This document shows positions 54,376-64,000 of a stretch of 64,000 nucleotides of DNA, piece by piece (position 1 is the first letter of the stretch; each line of letters begins with the position of its first letter). The translations under genes were made by a program, and so were the position numbers. Source of the stretch: Alkalimarinus coralli (GTDB taxonomy: Bacteria > Pseudomonadota > Gammaproteobacteria > Pseudomonadales > Oleiphilaceae); contig NZ_CP096016.1 in assembly GCF_023650515.1 (NCBI RefSeq), forward strand, positions 2,661,001-2,725,000. The letters run 5' to 3'. Below the pieces are notes generated by a model. It was not told the DNA's origin and searched no databases. It was given only the letters and a program-made list of their open reading frames with translations.

Positions 54376-56610
54376 GTGCGTATACTGAAAATAACTCTTC
54401 TCGCCCTTATTGGGCTTATTACACTACTCCTATTATCCATCGTCGCAATTACTGCGACTATTGATCCAAATGACTATAAAGCGGATATAGAGTCGGCTGT
54501 CGCCCAAAACACAACATTAAGACTATCAATTAACGGTGATTTAGGGTGGTCTTTTATCCCTCTCGGCGTAGACGTCAATAGCGTCAAGCTTGAACATTCG
54601 AACGGGAAACCCTTTACGGAACTTAATCAACTTACAGCACAGGTCGGGCTACTGTCACTGCTAAAGTTTAACCCTCAGGTTCATAAACTCATTCTTGATG
54701 GTTTAACCGTCACACTCGAAAAGAATGAAAAAGGTGAAGCAAATTGGGAAAACATCACGGCCAAGAAAGAAGACACTTCAAACCAAAAGAGCACGCCTGA
54801 CGCGATTCCATCAGATAACCAAAAACAGGCCACCCCAACGGATGTAACGGATACATCCACAAAGGGTCAGTCATTGCAGCTTGAAATAGAGGAAGTTGCG
54901 ATAACTAATACGACCATCCATTATATTGATAAACAAACCAATCAATCTGCCTCGCTTGAGGGCTTTAGCTTATTGGCCAACAACATCGCGCTTGGTAGTG
55001 AGTTCCCTCTAAATATTGAATTCAATGCATCAAATAGCGCTCCTGAACTCACACTTGAAGCAAGCATAAACGCCGCCCTAACAATTAATAGCGACCTGAA
55101 ACACTTTGCTATAAAACAGCTTCAAAGTAACTATCAAATTGCAGGTGCACCGTTCAACAATAAACAAGTTACAGCGTCTATTAACGGCGATAACATTATT
55201 GCAGATATGGAAAAGGGCACTGTCGAGTTAGATAAAATTGCACTGAAATTAGCAAATTTAGCACTTAACACCCACATCACAATGACCAATCTCAATGATC
55301 AGCCTCAGCTGAACGGCAACCTTGAAGTTCCAAACTTCTCCCTCCAAGAGCTATTATCATCAATAGGGCAACCAGCCATTGAAACCACCGACCCTGAGGT
55401 TTTAAAACACTTAGGTTTTAGCACTAAAATCAACGGAAGCCTAAGTGATCTCAAATTGGAAGACATGGTTATTCAATTAGATGGCACTCGTTACACTGGC
55501 TTATCAAACTACCGGCTGGATGATCAATTTGTCGCAGCTAACTTAAGGGGCAGCAAGTTAAATATTGACCGATACCTTCCCCCGCCAGCCGATCCGGTAA
55601 CGCAGGTAGCACAGGTAATTGACAGCACAAAAACCAAACAAGATGCAGCAACCCCTTCGGCTACCAGCTCGAAGACCCAATCGACTGAGCAGGAGTCTCC
55701 GTTATTACCCTTGGACGTAGTTAGAGCGTTAAATCTCGATATATCCTTTGTACAAGAACAACTAATTGTCAAAAACCTAAAGCTCAATGATCTAACGCTT
55801 TTACTAAAGGCTGGAGACGGCATTGTGACGCTTACGGAGGCCAGCGGAAAACTATACGAAGGCAACTTTGATGTTAACGCAAAAATCGATGCCACATCAG
55901 ACACGCCTACCTGGGCGATAAGTAAGAAGGTTAACAACATCCAAATTATGCCTCTATTAAAAGACTACCAAGAGCTGGAAATCATCTCCGGTGGACTAAA
56001 CCTAAACGCAGACGTCAAAACTGCCGGCAACACAGTCTCAGCACTTAGAAGTGCAGCAAAAGGCAATGCCAATTTCAACTTTGATAAGGGTGCATTCCAC
56101 GGGTTTAACTTAACCAAGATTACCTGCGAAGGCATTGCATTGATCAATAAGGATAAAGTCACTAAATCAGACTGGGCAGACAAATCTGAATTCCAAGCAA
56201 TGAAAGGTGCCCTTACAATCAACGGCAACCAATTCACAAATAACAATCTAACGGCTGCAATGAGCGGCCTCGCTGTCATAGGTAAAGGTGTCATCGACAC
56301 TGAAACCACCAACATCAATTATGGAGTTGATATAAAAGCGATAGGTGAACTTGGTGATAATGCTTGCCGGGTCAATGACAAAGTTAAAGGCCTCGCGATA
56401 CCGGTTATTTGCAAAGGCTCATTAAGTGACGACCCGGCAAAACTTTGCCAGCTAGACGGCTCTCGCATGCAGGAACTTGTAGTGGCAGCAGGCAAAAAAG
56501 AACTTAAACGAAAAGCCGACAAAGAGATCAACAAGCAGTTAGACAAACATCTAGGTGATGATTCTGAAACCAAGAAGAGCGTTAAAAAATTGATTGAAGG
56601 CCTATTTTAA
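54376..56610 (+). CDS. AsmA family protein
   Basis: This 744-residue protein has one N-terminal membrane helix (LLALIGLITLLLLSIVAI) and then AsmA-type beta-rich sequence (GDLGWSFIPLGVDVNSVKLE; LRSAAKGNANFNFDKGAFHG). Two low-complexity linkers (about 135-165 and 415-440) are rich in Gln, Thr and Ser. AsmA proteins bridge the envelope and affect outer membrane lipid transport. GTG start with AAGGA about 9 bases upstream. A terminator after the gene separates it from mutY. Confidence 0.9.
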   Translation: MRILKITLLALIGLITLLLLSIVAITATIDPNDYKADIESAVAQNTTLRLSINGDLGWSFIPLGVDVNSVKLEHSNGKPFTELNQLTAQVGLLSLLKFNPQVHKLILDGLTVTLEKNEKGEANWENITAKKEDTSNQKSTPDAIPSDNQKQATPTDVTDTSTKGQSLQLEIEEVAITNTTIHYIDKQTNQSASLEGFSLLANNIALGSEFPLNIEFNASNSAPELTLEASINAALTINSDLKHFAIKQLQSNYQIAGAPFNNKQVTASINGDNIIADMEKGTVELDKIALKLANLALNTHITMTNLNDQPQLNGNLEVPNFSLQELLSSIGQPAIETTDPEVLKHLGFSTKINGSLSDLKLEDMVIQLDGTRYTGLSNYRLDDQFVAANLRGSKLNIDRYLPPPADPVTQVAQVIDSTKTKQDAATPSATSSKTQSTEQESPLLPLDVVRALNLDISFVQEQLIVKNLKLNDLTLLLKAGDGIVTLTEASGKLYEGNFDVNAKIDATSDTPTWAISKKVNNIQIMPLLKDYQELEIISGGLNLNADVKTAGNTVSALRSAAKGNANFNFDKGAFHGFNLTKITCEGIALINKDKVTKSDWADKSEFQAMKGALTINGNQFTNNNLTAAMSGLAVIGKGVIDTETTNINYGVDIKAIGELGDNACRVNDKVKGLAIPVICKGSLSDDPAKLCQLDGSRMQELVVAAGKKELKRKADKEINKQLDKHLGDDSETKKSVKKLIEGLF

Positions 56611-56640
56611 ACTCCCCCCCGTTGCCAATACTTCCTCATC

Positions 56641-56668
56641 AGGTGGGCATAGAAGAGCCCACCTTTTT
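56641..56668 (+). terminator. Terminator between asmA and mutY
   Basis: AGGTGGGC and GCCCACCT form a perfect 8-bp stem followed by TTTTT. It lies 30 bases past the asmA stop and 28 bases before the mutY start, which supports the short mutY start. Confidence 0.85.
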
Positions 56669-56695
56669 CACGATACAGCAAGAGAGCTATTTATA

Positions 56696-57745
56696 GTGAG
56701 CCCAGCACAATTCAACCAGTCGATCCTCAAGTGGTTTGACCAGCATGGTAGAAAGAATCTTCCGTGGCAGTTGGACAAATCCCCATACCGAGTCTGGGTT
56801 TCTGAAATAATGCTACAGCAAACTCAAGTGTCTACGGTGATCGGTTATTACAACCGCTTTATGTCCCGCTTCCCGACCCTTGCAGAGCTGGCTAATGCGG
56901 ATGAAGATGAAGTTTTGAGGCACTGGGCTGGCCTTGGTTACTACGCCAGAGCCCGCAATCTCCACAAGACAGCTAAGCTGATACTAAATAGCTACAATGG
57001 AGAGTTCCCCAATACTCATAGCGAGATCGAATCCCTTCCTGGTATAGGCCGCTCAACCGCTGGAGCTATTTTATCGTTATCGTTAAATCAGCGCGCCCCA
57101 ATACTGGACGGCAATGTAAAGCGAGTACTAGCCCGTTACCATGGTATAGAAGGCTGGACTGGGCACACTTCAACTGCCAAAGAGCTATGGCATTGGGCAG
57201 AAGTTTACACGCCAGCAACCCGCTTTTCTGATTATACTCAGGCCATGATGGATTTAGGGGCCACACTCTGCACCAGGAGCAAACCAAACTGCCCCCAGTG
57301 TCCCATCAATAGCACCTGTAGAGCCTACATTGAAAACAAAACTAAAATACTGCCAACCCCCAAACCCAAAAAAACACTTCCTGTAAAGCACCGCTGGTTG
57401 CTTCACATTGAAAATAATGATCAGGAAATATTTTTGGAGAAACGCCCGCCCAGTGGCATATGGGGCAGTTTATGGAGCTTACCAGAAGCACCGTTCGAGC
57501 TGGATGACGCAAGTATTATACATCACTGCCGAGAGCACCTATCTTTGGAGTGTAGAGTAAATTCCCATGAAGAAAGCTTTAAGCATACATTTAGCCACTA
57601 TCATTTAGTGTTACACCCTGTAAAACTGAAATATCTGTCTCGTTTACCCTGTATTAGTGAACCTTCCGAATCTACATGGTTGAAGGGCAAACATGAATAC
57701 GGACTACCAGCTCCGATTGAGATTTACTTACAAAATATTCAATAA
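56696..57745 (+). CDS. mutY: Adenine DNA glycosylase
   Basis: This 349-residue enzyme removes adenine opposite 8-oxoguanine. It has the N-terminal WVSEIMLQQTQV (catalytic Glu), helix-hairpin-helix LPGIGRSTAGAILS with the catalytic Asp in LDGNVKRVLA, and the 4Fe-4S loop C-x6-C-x2-C-x5-C (CTRSKPNCPQCPINSTC). A C-terminal NUDIX-like domain (EIFLEKRPPSGIWGSLWSLPE) recognises 8-oxoG. GTG at 56696 has AGAGAG 10 bases upstream and starts just after the asmA terminator. The in-frame Met 34 codons earlier lies before that terminator. Confidence 0.95.
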   Translation: MSPAQFNQSILKWFDQHGRKNLPWQLDKSPYRVWVSEIMLQQTQVSTVIGYYNRFMSRFPTLAELANADEDEVLRHWAGLGYYARARNLHKTAKLILNSYNGEFPNTHSEIESLPGIGRSTAGAILSLSLNQRAPILDGNVKRVLARYHGIEGWTGHTSTAKELWHWAEVYTPATRFSDYTQAMMDLGATLCTRSKPNCPQCPINSTCRAYIENKTKILPTPKPKKTLPVKHRWLLHIENNDQEIFLEKRPPSGIWGSLWSLPEAPFELDDASIIHHCREHLSLECRVNSHEESFKHTFSHYHLVLHPVKLKYLSRLPCISEPSESTWLKGKHEYGLPAPIEIYLQNIQ

Positions 57746-57779
57746 AGAACACGAACAAGCAGACTTTAATAAACACTCA

Positions 57780-58722
57780 TCAAGCAATGTCCGAGTAATT
57801 CACTACCCTGTTTCGGCCTGTCTGCTTAGCGTGATAGAGCGCCTTATCGGCCAAACCCAGGTAGTCCTCACTTCTTAGCATTTTGGTAGGGATCGCGTTA
57901 TAAACCCCCATACTAAGCGTTATGTAGTTTTGAACAGAGGACTTTTCATGCATAATGTTCAACTCTTCAACGCTTTCTCTAACCTGCTCGGCTAACTTGT
58001 TAGCATCCTGCTCAGTTGTATTAGGTAATATCAGCGCAAACTCTTCACCCCCAAAACGCGCCGCCAAATCTGTTGCTCTCTTCAAGCTAGACATCAACGT
58101 GTTTGCGATCATTTTAATACAGTCATCACCCTTTAGATGGCCATAAAAGTCGTTATAAAGCTTAAACTCATCAATATCGCACATAATCACCGTAAGTGGC
58201 TCATTACTCCTAGAACAACGCGCAACTTCGTGCGATAGAAATCTATCCATGTATCGACGGTTCGCCAACCCGGTAAGGCCATCCACGTCCGCCAGCCGCT
58301 TAAGCTCGACATTTGCGACCTCAAGCTCTTCAGACACCTCTAAAAGCCGCTGTCGCATCTTAGAGATGCGTTCCATCGCTTTCATCTTCGCCGCCAATAC
58401 CTGCTGACCTAGTGGCTTGGCAAGATAATCATCCCCCCCCCGCATCGATTCCGGCGGTAATATCTTCTGCAGTGAAGCGCGCACTCAAAAAAATGATCGG
58501 CACCCAGTTATCTTCTAATGCTCTTATCGCGCGCGCGGCCTCATGTCCCCGCATAACAGGCATGACTTCATCCATTAAGATAATATCGGGGTTATGTTCT
58601 CGATATAAATCCAGCGCCTGCTGGCCATTTTCACCAAGAACCACTTCATGCCCAAGCTCCAGCAAAAACGCTTCCGATATCACTCTATCAACAGGCGAAT
58701 CGTCAACCAACAGTACCTTCAT
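57780..58722 (-). pseudogene. Diguanylate cyclase response regulator interrupted at a G9 tract
   Basis: The receiver domain opens at 58722 (MKVLLVDDSPVDR, phospho-Asp51 in ILMDEVMP) and runs to GIDAGGG before a TGA. The next frame continues exactly where it should with DDYLAKPL (receiver Lys), a coiled linker and a GGDEF domain (DGLTGLANRRYMD; ARFGGEEFALI, active GGEEF) to 57780. The two halves meet at nine consecutive G on the coding strand (58433-58441); eight would restore one frame of about 314 codons. It could be phase variation, a fixed mutation or a sequencing error. A C-terminal cyclase alone would need internal initiation. Confidence 0.8.
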
Positions 58723-59021
58723 TTACAAACCTTCAACTTTCAAGCACCTTATATTGTCAGACTGTAAAATGATGCGATTGAATATAAACCGCGCTAACTG
58801 ATAGTACAGCCTCTATTTTGCTGTTTTTCAAGTTATAAAAAGAATTTGAGGTGAATTGCTTAAGTGTTTGCAAAGTAACCTGGCCTACCTAGCCTCTTTA
58901 ATAAAAGCCCTGTAGTATATTTCAGCTACACAGGCCTCCCAGTATTAGCCTACGATCTATGACCGATTCGAACAAAAGGCTAACGGCCCCTTCTGGACTG
59001 AATAAATTGAGGTAATTTTTA

Positions 59022-59294
59022 ATGAGCCGAATGGTTTTATGCGCAAAGTATAAAGAGGAGCTGGAGGGGCTTGATACACCCCCAATGCCCGGCCAAAAAG
59101 GCGCTTACATATACGAAAATATATCTAAGAAAGCTTGGACGGAGTGGCAGAGTAAGCAAACAATGCTTATTAATGAAAAACGCCTGAATATGATGGATCC
59201 GGCTTCAAGGGCCTATCTGGCAGAGCAGATGGAGAATTTTTTCAACAATAAAGAAACAGATGTAATAGAAGGGTATGTCCCTGAAAATAAATAG
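59022..59294 (+). CDS. yggX: Fe(II)-trafficking protein YggX
   Basis: This 90-residue protein starts MSRMVLCAKYKEELEGLD (family Cys7) and has GLDTPPMPG, ISKKAWTEWQSKQTMLINEK and LNMMDPASRAYL, the YggX pattern. It protects Fe-S proteins from oxidation and works with MutY in several bacteria. In many relatives it follows mutY directly; here the split cyclase gene lies between them on the other strand. Confidence 0.95.
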   Translation: MSRMVLCAKYKEELEGLDTPPMPGQKGAYIYENISKKAWTEWQSKQTMLINEKRLNMMDPASRAYLAEQMENFFNNKETDVIEGYVPENK

Positions 59295-59360
59295 TAGAAG
59301 CTAAATTTGTGCAGCATATCAGCTCATGGCAACTATAAATAATGTTTTACTATTTTAGAC

Positions 59361-59389
59361 TTGACTCGAAGCTGCGAAACAGGTCTAAT
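59361..59389 (+). promoter_or_regulatory. Promoter of tRNA-Phe
   Basis: TTGACT (-35) and TCTAAT (-10) are 17 bases apart, followed by a GC-rich discriminator (ACGCCCC) before the tRNA, as in stable-RNA promoters under stringent control. Confidence 0.6.
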
Positions 59390-59399
59390 ACGCCCCGTT

Positions 59400-59475
59400 G
59401 CCCGGATAGCTCAGTCGGTAGAGCAGAGGATTGAAAATCCTCGTGTCCGTGGTTCGATTCCGCGTCCGGGCACCA
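59400..59475 (+). tRNA. tRNA-Phe (GAA)
   Basis: This 76-base cloverleaf has acceptor GCCCGGA pairing TCCGGGC, D-loop AGTCGGTAGAG, anticodon loop ATTGAAAAT with GAA, T-loop GTTCGATTC, and encoded CCA at the 3' end. Confidence 0.97.
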
Positions 59476-59485
59476 TTATTTCAAA

Positions 59486-59518
59486 AACCTGATCATCTCA
59501 CGATGTTCAGGTTTTTTT
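59486..59518 (+). terminator. Terminator of tRNA-Phe
   Basis: AACCTGA and TCAGGTT, with an inner CATC/GATG pairing, form a hairpin followed by a T-run, 10 bases past the tRNA CCA. Confidence 0.8.
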
Positions 59519-59666
59519 ATGCCTGTTATTTAAGCCCCCTATTCACTTAACGCTTGTATTCCATCTCTCTTACAAGGGCTGCGATATTACTCTTACTGCC
59601 TCTCAACAGGATTAGCCCCAATAAAACAGAACCGGCAGGCTCCACCAAATATCCACCGGAGATACA

Positions 59667-60407
59667 CTATCTTTCGTGTAAATCATAAATCAAAGCAGGG
59701 ATCTCACTTGGATGCAGTACCGTATGATGGGGATTAATACCCATCTCGGCATCCAATGGCTGCTGATGCTGAATCCAAACTGAGGTAATACCGCTATTGT
59801 GAGCCCCCTTTATATCTGCCGATAAACTATCCCCCACATGAACCGCCTCATGCGCCTCACAACCAGCCAACTTAAGGGCTTTCTCAAAAATCGACGTACA
59901 AGGCTTCTGCGCTGGCTCCTGCCCACCTATGATAATATGGTCTACAAAGTCAGCCATATTAACTGCCTCTAATTTGGGTATCTGAGAAAACTCGGGGCCA
60001 TTTGTAATAACCACTAAAGTAAATAGTTTACGTGCCTTCACCAAAAAATCAGCAATACCTGGATAAAAAGCAAACGCTTCAATCCGATCAGCATCAAATT
60101 TCAACTGCAGCGCTTTTGCATCATCATCGCTTAACTGATCAACCCCTTGTTCGGCCAGCAAATCACGAATCAACTGTAGACGAAACGCTTCTTCATTTTG
60201 AGTTTCTATAATGGGCATATATCGCGCCCTCTGCGCACCAGACCACTCCCTGTAAATACCAGCTACATACTCTTTCGCAAAACGCGGCCCGTCAACACCA
60301 TCAAAGCGCTGCGCCACCTCTTCGGCCATCAGGCACTGCGCTCGCATATTCGCGCCATGCGTATCACAGAGCGTCTCATCCATATCAAGAAACAGTGCTT
60401 TCAACAT
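59667..60407 (-). CDS. HAD-family hydrolase (YjjG-like)
   Basis: This 246-residue phosphatase of the HAD-IA subclass has motif I FLDMDETLCD, motif II VVITNG, a Lys in QKPCTSIFEKAL, and motif IV HVGDSLSADIKGAHNSGI. An alpha-helical cap lies between residues 15 and 100. Nucleotidase activity like YjjG is possible. It is monocistronic between tRNA-Phe and the rrn operon end. Confidence 0.9.
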   Translation of the reverse strand: MLKALFLDMDETLCDTHGANMRAQCLMAEEVAQRFDGVDGPRFAKEYVAGIYREWSGAQRARYMPIIETQNEEAFRLQLIRDLLAEQGVDQLSDDDAKALQLKFDADRIEAFAFYPGIADFLVKARKLFTLVVITNGPEFSQIPKLEAVNMADFVDHIIIGGQEPAQKPCTSIFEKALKLAGCEAHEAVHVGDSLSADIKGAHNSGITSVWIQHQQPLDAEMGINPHHTVLHPSEIPALIYDLHER

Positions 60408-60650
60408 ATAGCTCTCCCAAGCGCTTTAATAAAACCAGAATTATACCTAAAACAGCCAGACCATGAGCTTATTAAACTCAACAAACAAAAGAACCATGAA
60501 AAATGACTAATTCGCTTTTCTGCATCCCGTTACAAGTAGTCATTGCTATTTTTATAGTCTCCCCCTCCCCTGACTCCGCTTCTTCGCTGCATCAAGGCTG
60601 CGATCCGCTATTTTTACTTGCACCTGGAGTTTCAGTTTCTTCCAGACAAT

Positions 60651-60683
60651 AAAAAACCCCAGCAAGTTGCCCTGCTGGGGTTT
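60651..60683 (-). terminator. rrn operon terminator
   Basis: On the minus strand AAACCCCAGCA and TGCTGGGGTTTTTT form a strong hairpin followed by T-run, 11 bases past the end of 5S rRNA. Confidence 0.9.
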
Positions 60684-60694
60684 CGTATTTAGAT

Positions 60695-60811
60695 GCCTGA
60701 CGATGACCTACTCTCACATGGGGAGACCCCACACTACCATCGGCGCTGAACCGTTTCACGACTGAGTTCGGGATGGGATCAGGTGGTTCCAGTTCGCTAT
60801 TGTCATCAGGC
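60695..60811 (-). rRNA. rrf: 5S ribosomal RNA
   Basis: On the minus strand the sequence runs from TGCCTGATGACAATAGCG through CCCGAACTCAG, GCGCCGATGGTAGTG and GAGAGTAGGTCATCGTCAGGCA, matching bacterial 5S structure with a closing terminal stem. Ends are accurate to a few bases. Confidence 0.96.
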
Positions 60812-61061
60812 AAAACCTTGGTCGGCTGATTGTTTAGCTATAAGTTTCAGGCTTATATCATTTCAATCAACCCACATCAATTCTGCAATGCCTTTAACAT
60901 TCAGTAAGCAATTAAGTCTTCTAACATCTCGGATCATAATCACATTATCCGGTTACCTCCATGGATGGAGGATATGCTCAAGATTGTCTGGAACAATCTT
61001 AGCCAATACTGTTTGTTTTTAATCTCTCAATTGAGAGACTCAAAACTATTTGGGCGTTATA

Positions 61062-63955
<2,894 letters not shown>

Positions 63956-64000
63956 ATAACCCCAAATAGTCTTTTTAAGCGGAGTTCTTTTCACTGATGC

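Noticed and set aside
56594..56695. mutY start 34 codons earlier
   Set aside because: The extra stretch contains the asmA terminator hairpin and has no similarity to MutY; GTG 56696 with AGAGAG fits.

Overview
The window is a chromosomal segment of a Gram-negative gammaproteobacterium. Evidence for this is an outer membrane (TonB receptors, VgrG, EnvC, AsmA), Fur-type operators, SecB, TrmL, EfpL/YeiP, Mpl, bacterioferritin with Bfd, and a rrn operon with an encoded-CCA tRNA-Phe nearby. Moderate-to-low GC and the mix of housekeeping genes suggest a marine lineage (Oceanospirillales/Alteromonadales or Oleiphilus-like). The genus cannot be fixed from the sequence alone.

Layout. (1) 1-15.3 kb is an iron/metal island with at least five Fur-like boxes. 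It holds a TonB receptor operon with a NitT/TauT-type ABC transporter and an NnrS membrane protein, a DUF2325 protein, a PepSY reductase-like membrane protein divergent from a second TonB receptor, a FecB/BtuF-like binding protein followed by a decayed ATPase, and two bacterioferritin subunits with complementary active-site losses plus Bfd. (2) 15.4-19 kb carries late cobalamin genes (cobQ, an Fe-S protein, cobO) and efpL. (3) 19-31 kb carries uracil salvage (upp-uraA), an OFA-family transporter, a GMC oxidoreductase with a TauE-like exporter, an acyl-CoA dehydrogenase, a decayed SGNH hydrolase, a HugZ-like protein, ubiX-mpl, DUF1289 and a solute-binding protein. (4) 31-36.2 kb is an orphan type VI secretion module: vgrG, DUF4123 adaptor, putative immunity lipoprotein and Tle1-like DUF2235 lipase. 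(5) 36.6-46.6 kb is housekeeping: cca, folM, thiolase, alkaline phosphatase, trmL, secB, grxC, rhodanese and gpmI. (6) 46.7-54 kb carries the envC-ctpA-polysaccharide deacetylase set, a CheW-CZB hybrid and hisB-hisH-hisF without hisA. (7) 54-60.4 kb carries asmA, mutY, a diguanylate cyclase response regulator split by a G9 tract, yggX, tRNA-Phe and a HAD phosphatase. (8) 60.7-64 kb carries 5S and 23S rRNA on the minus strand; the 16S gene lies beyond the window.

Working together, the first 15 kb reads as uptake (two receptors with periplasmic binding proteins), reductive release (PepSY), storage (heteromeric bacterioferritin) and mobilisation (Bfd) of iron or an iron chelate. A HugZ-like protein at 27 kb may add haem breakdown. 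A family of short non-coding mobile elements (three copies of about 142-162 bp plus one degenerate 81-bp copy) with 15-bp terminal inverted repeats is scattered through the window. Several decayed genes (ATPase remnant, SGNH hydrolase, PDZ tail, possible group II intron piece) mark past rearrangement.
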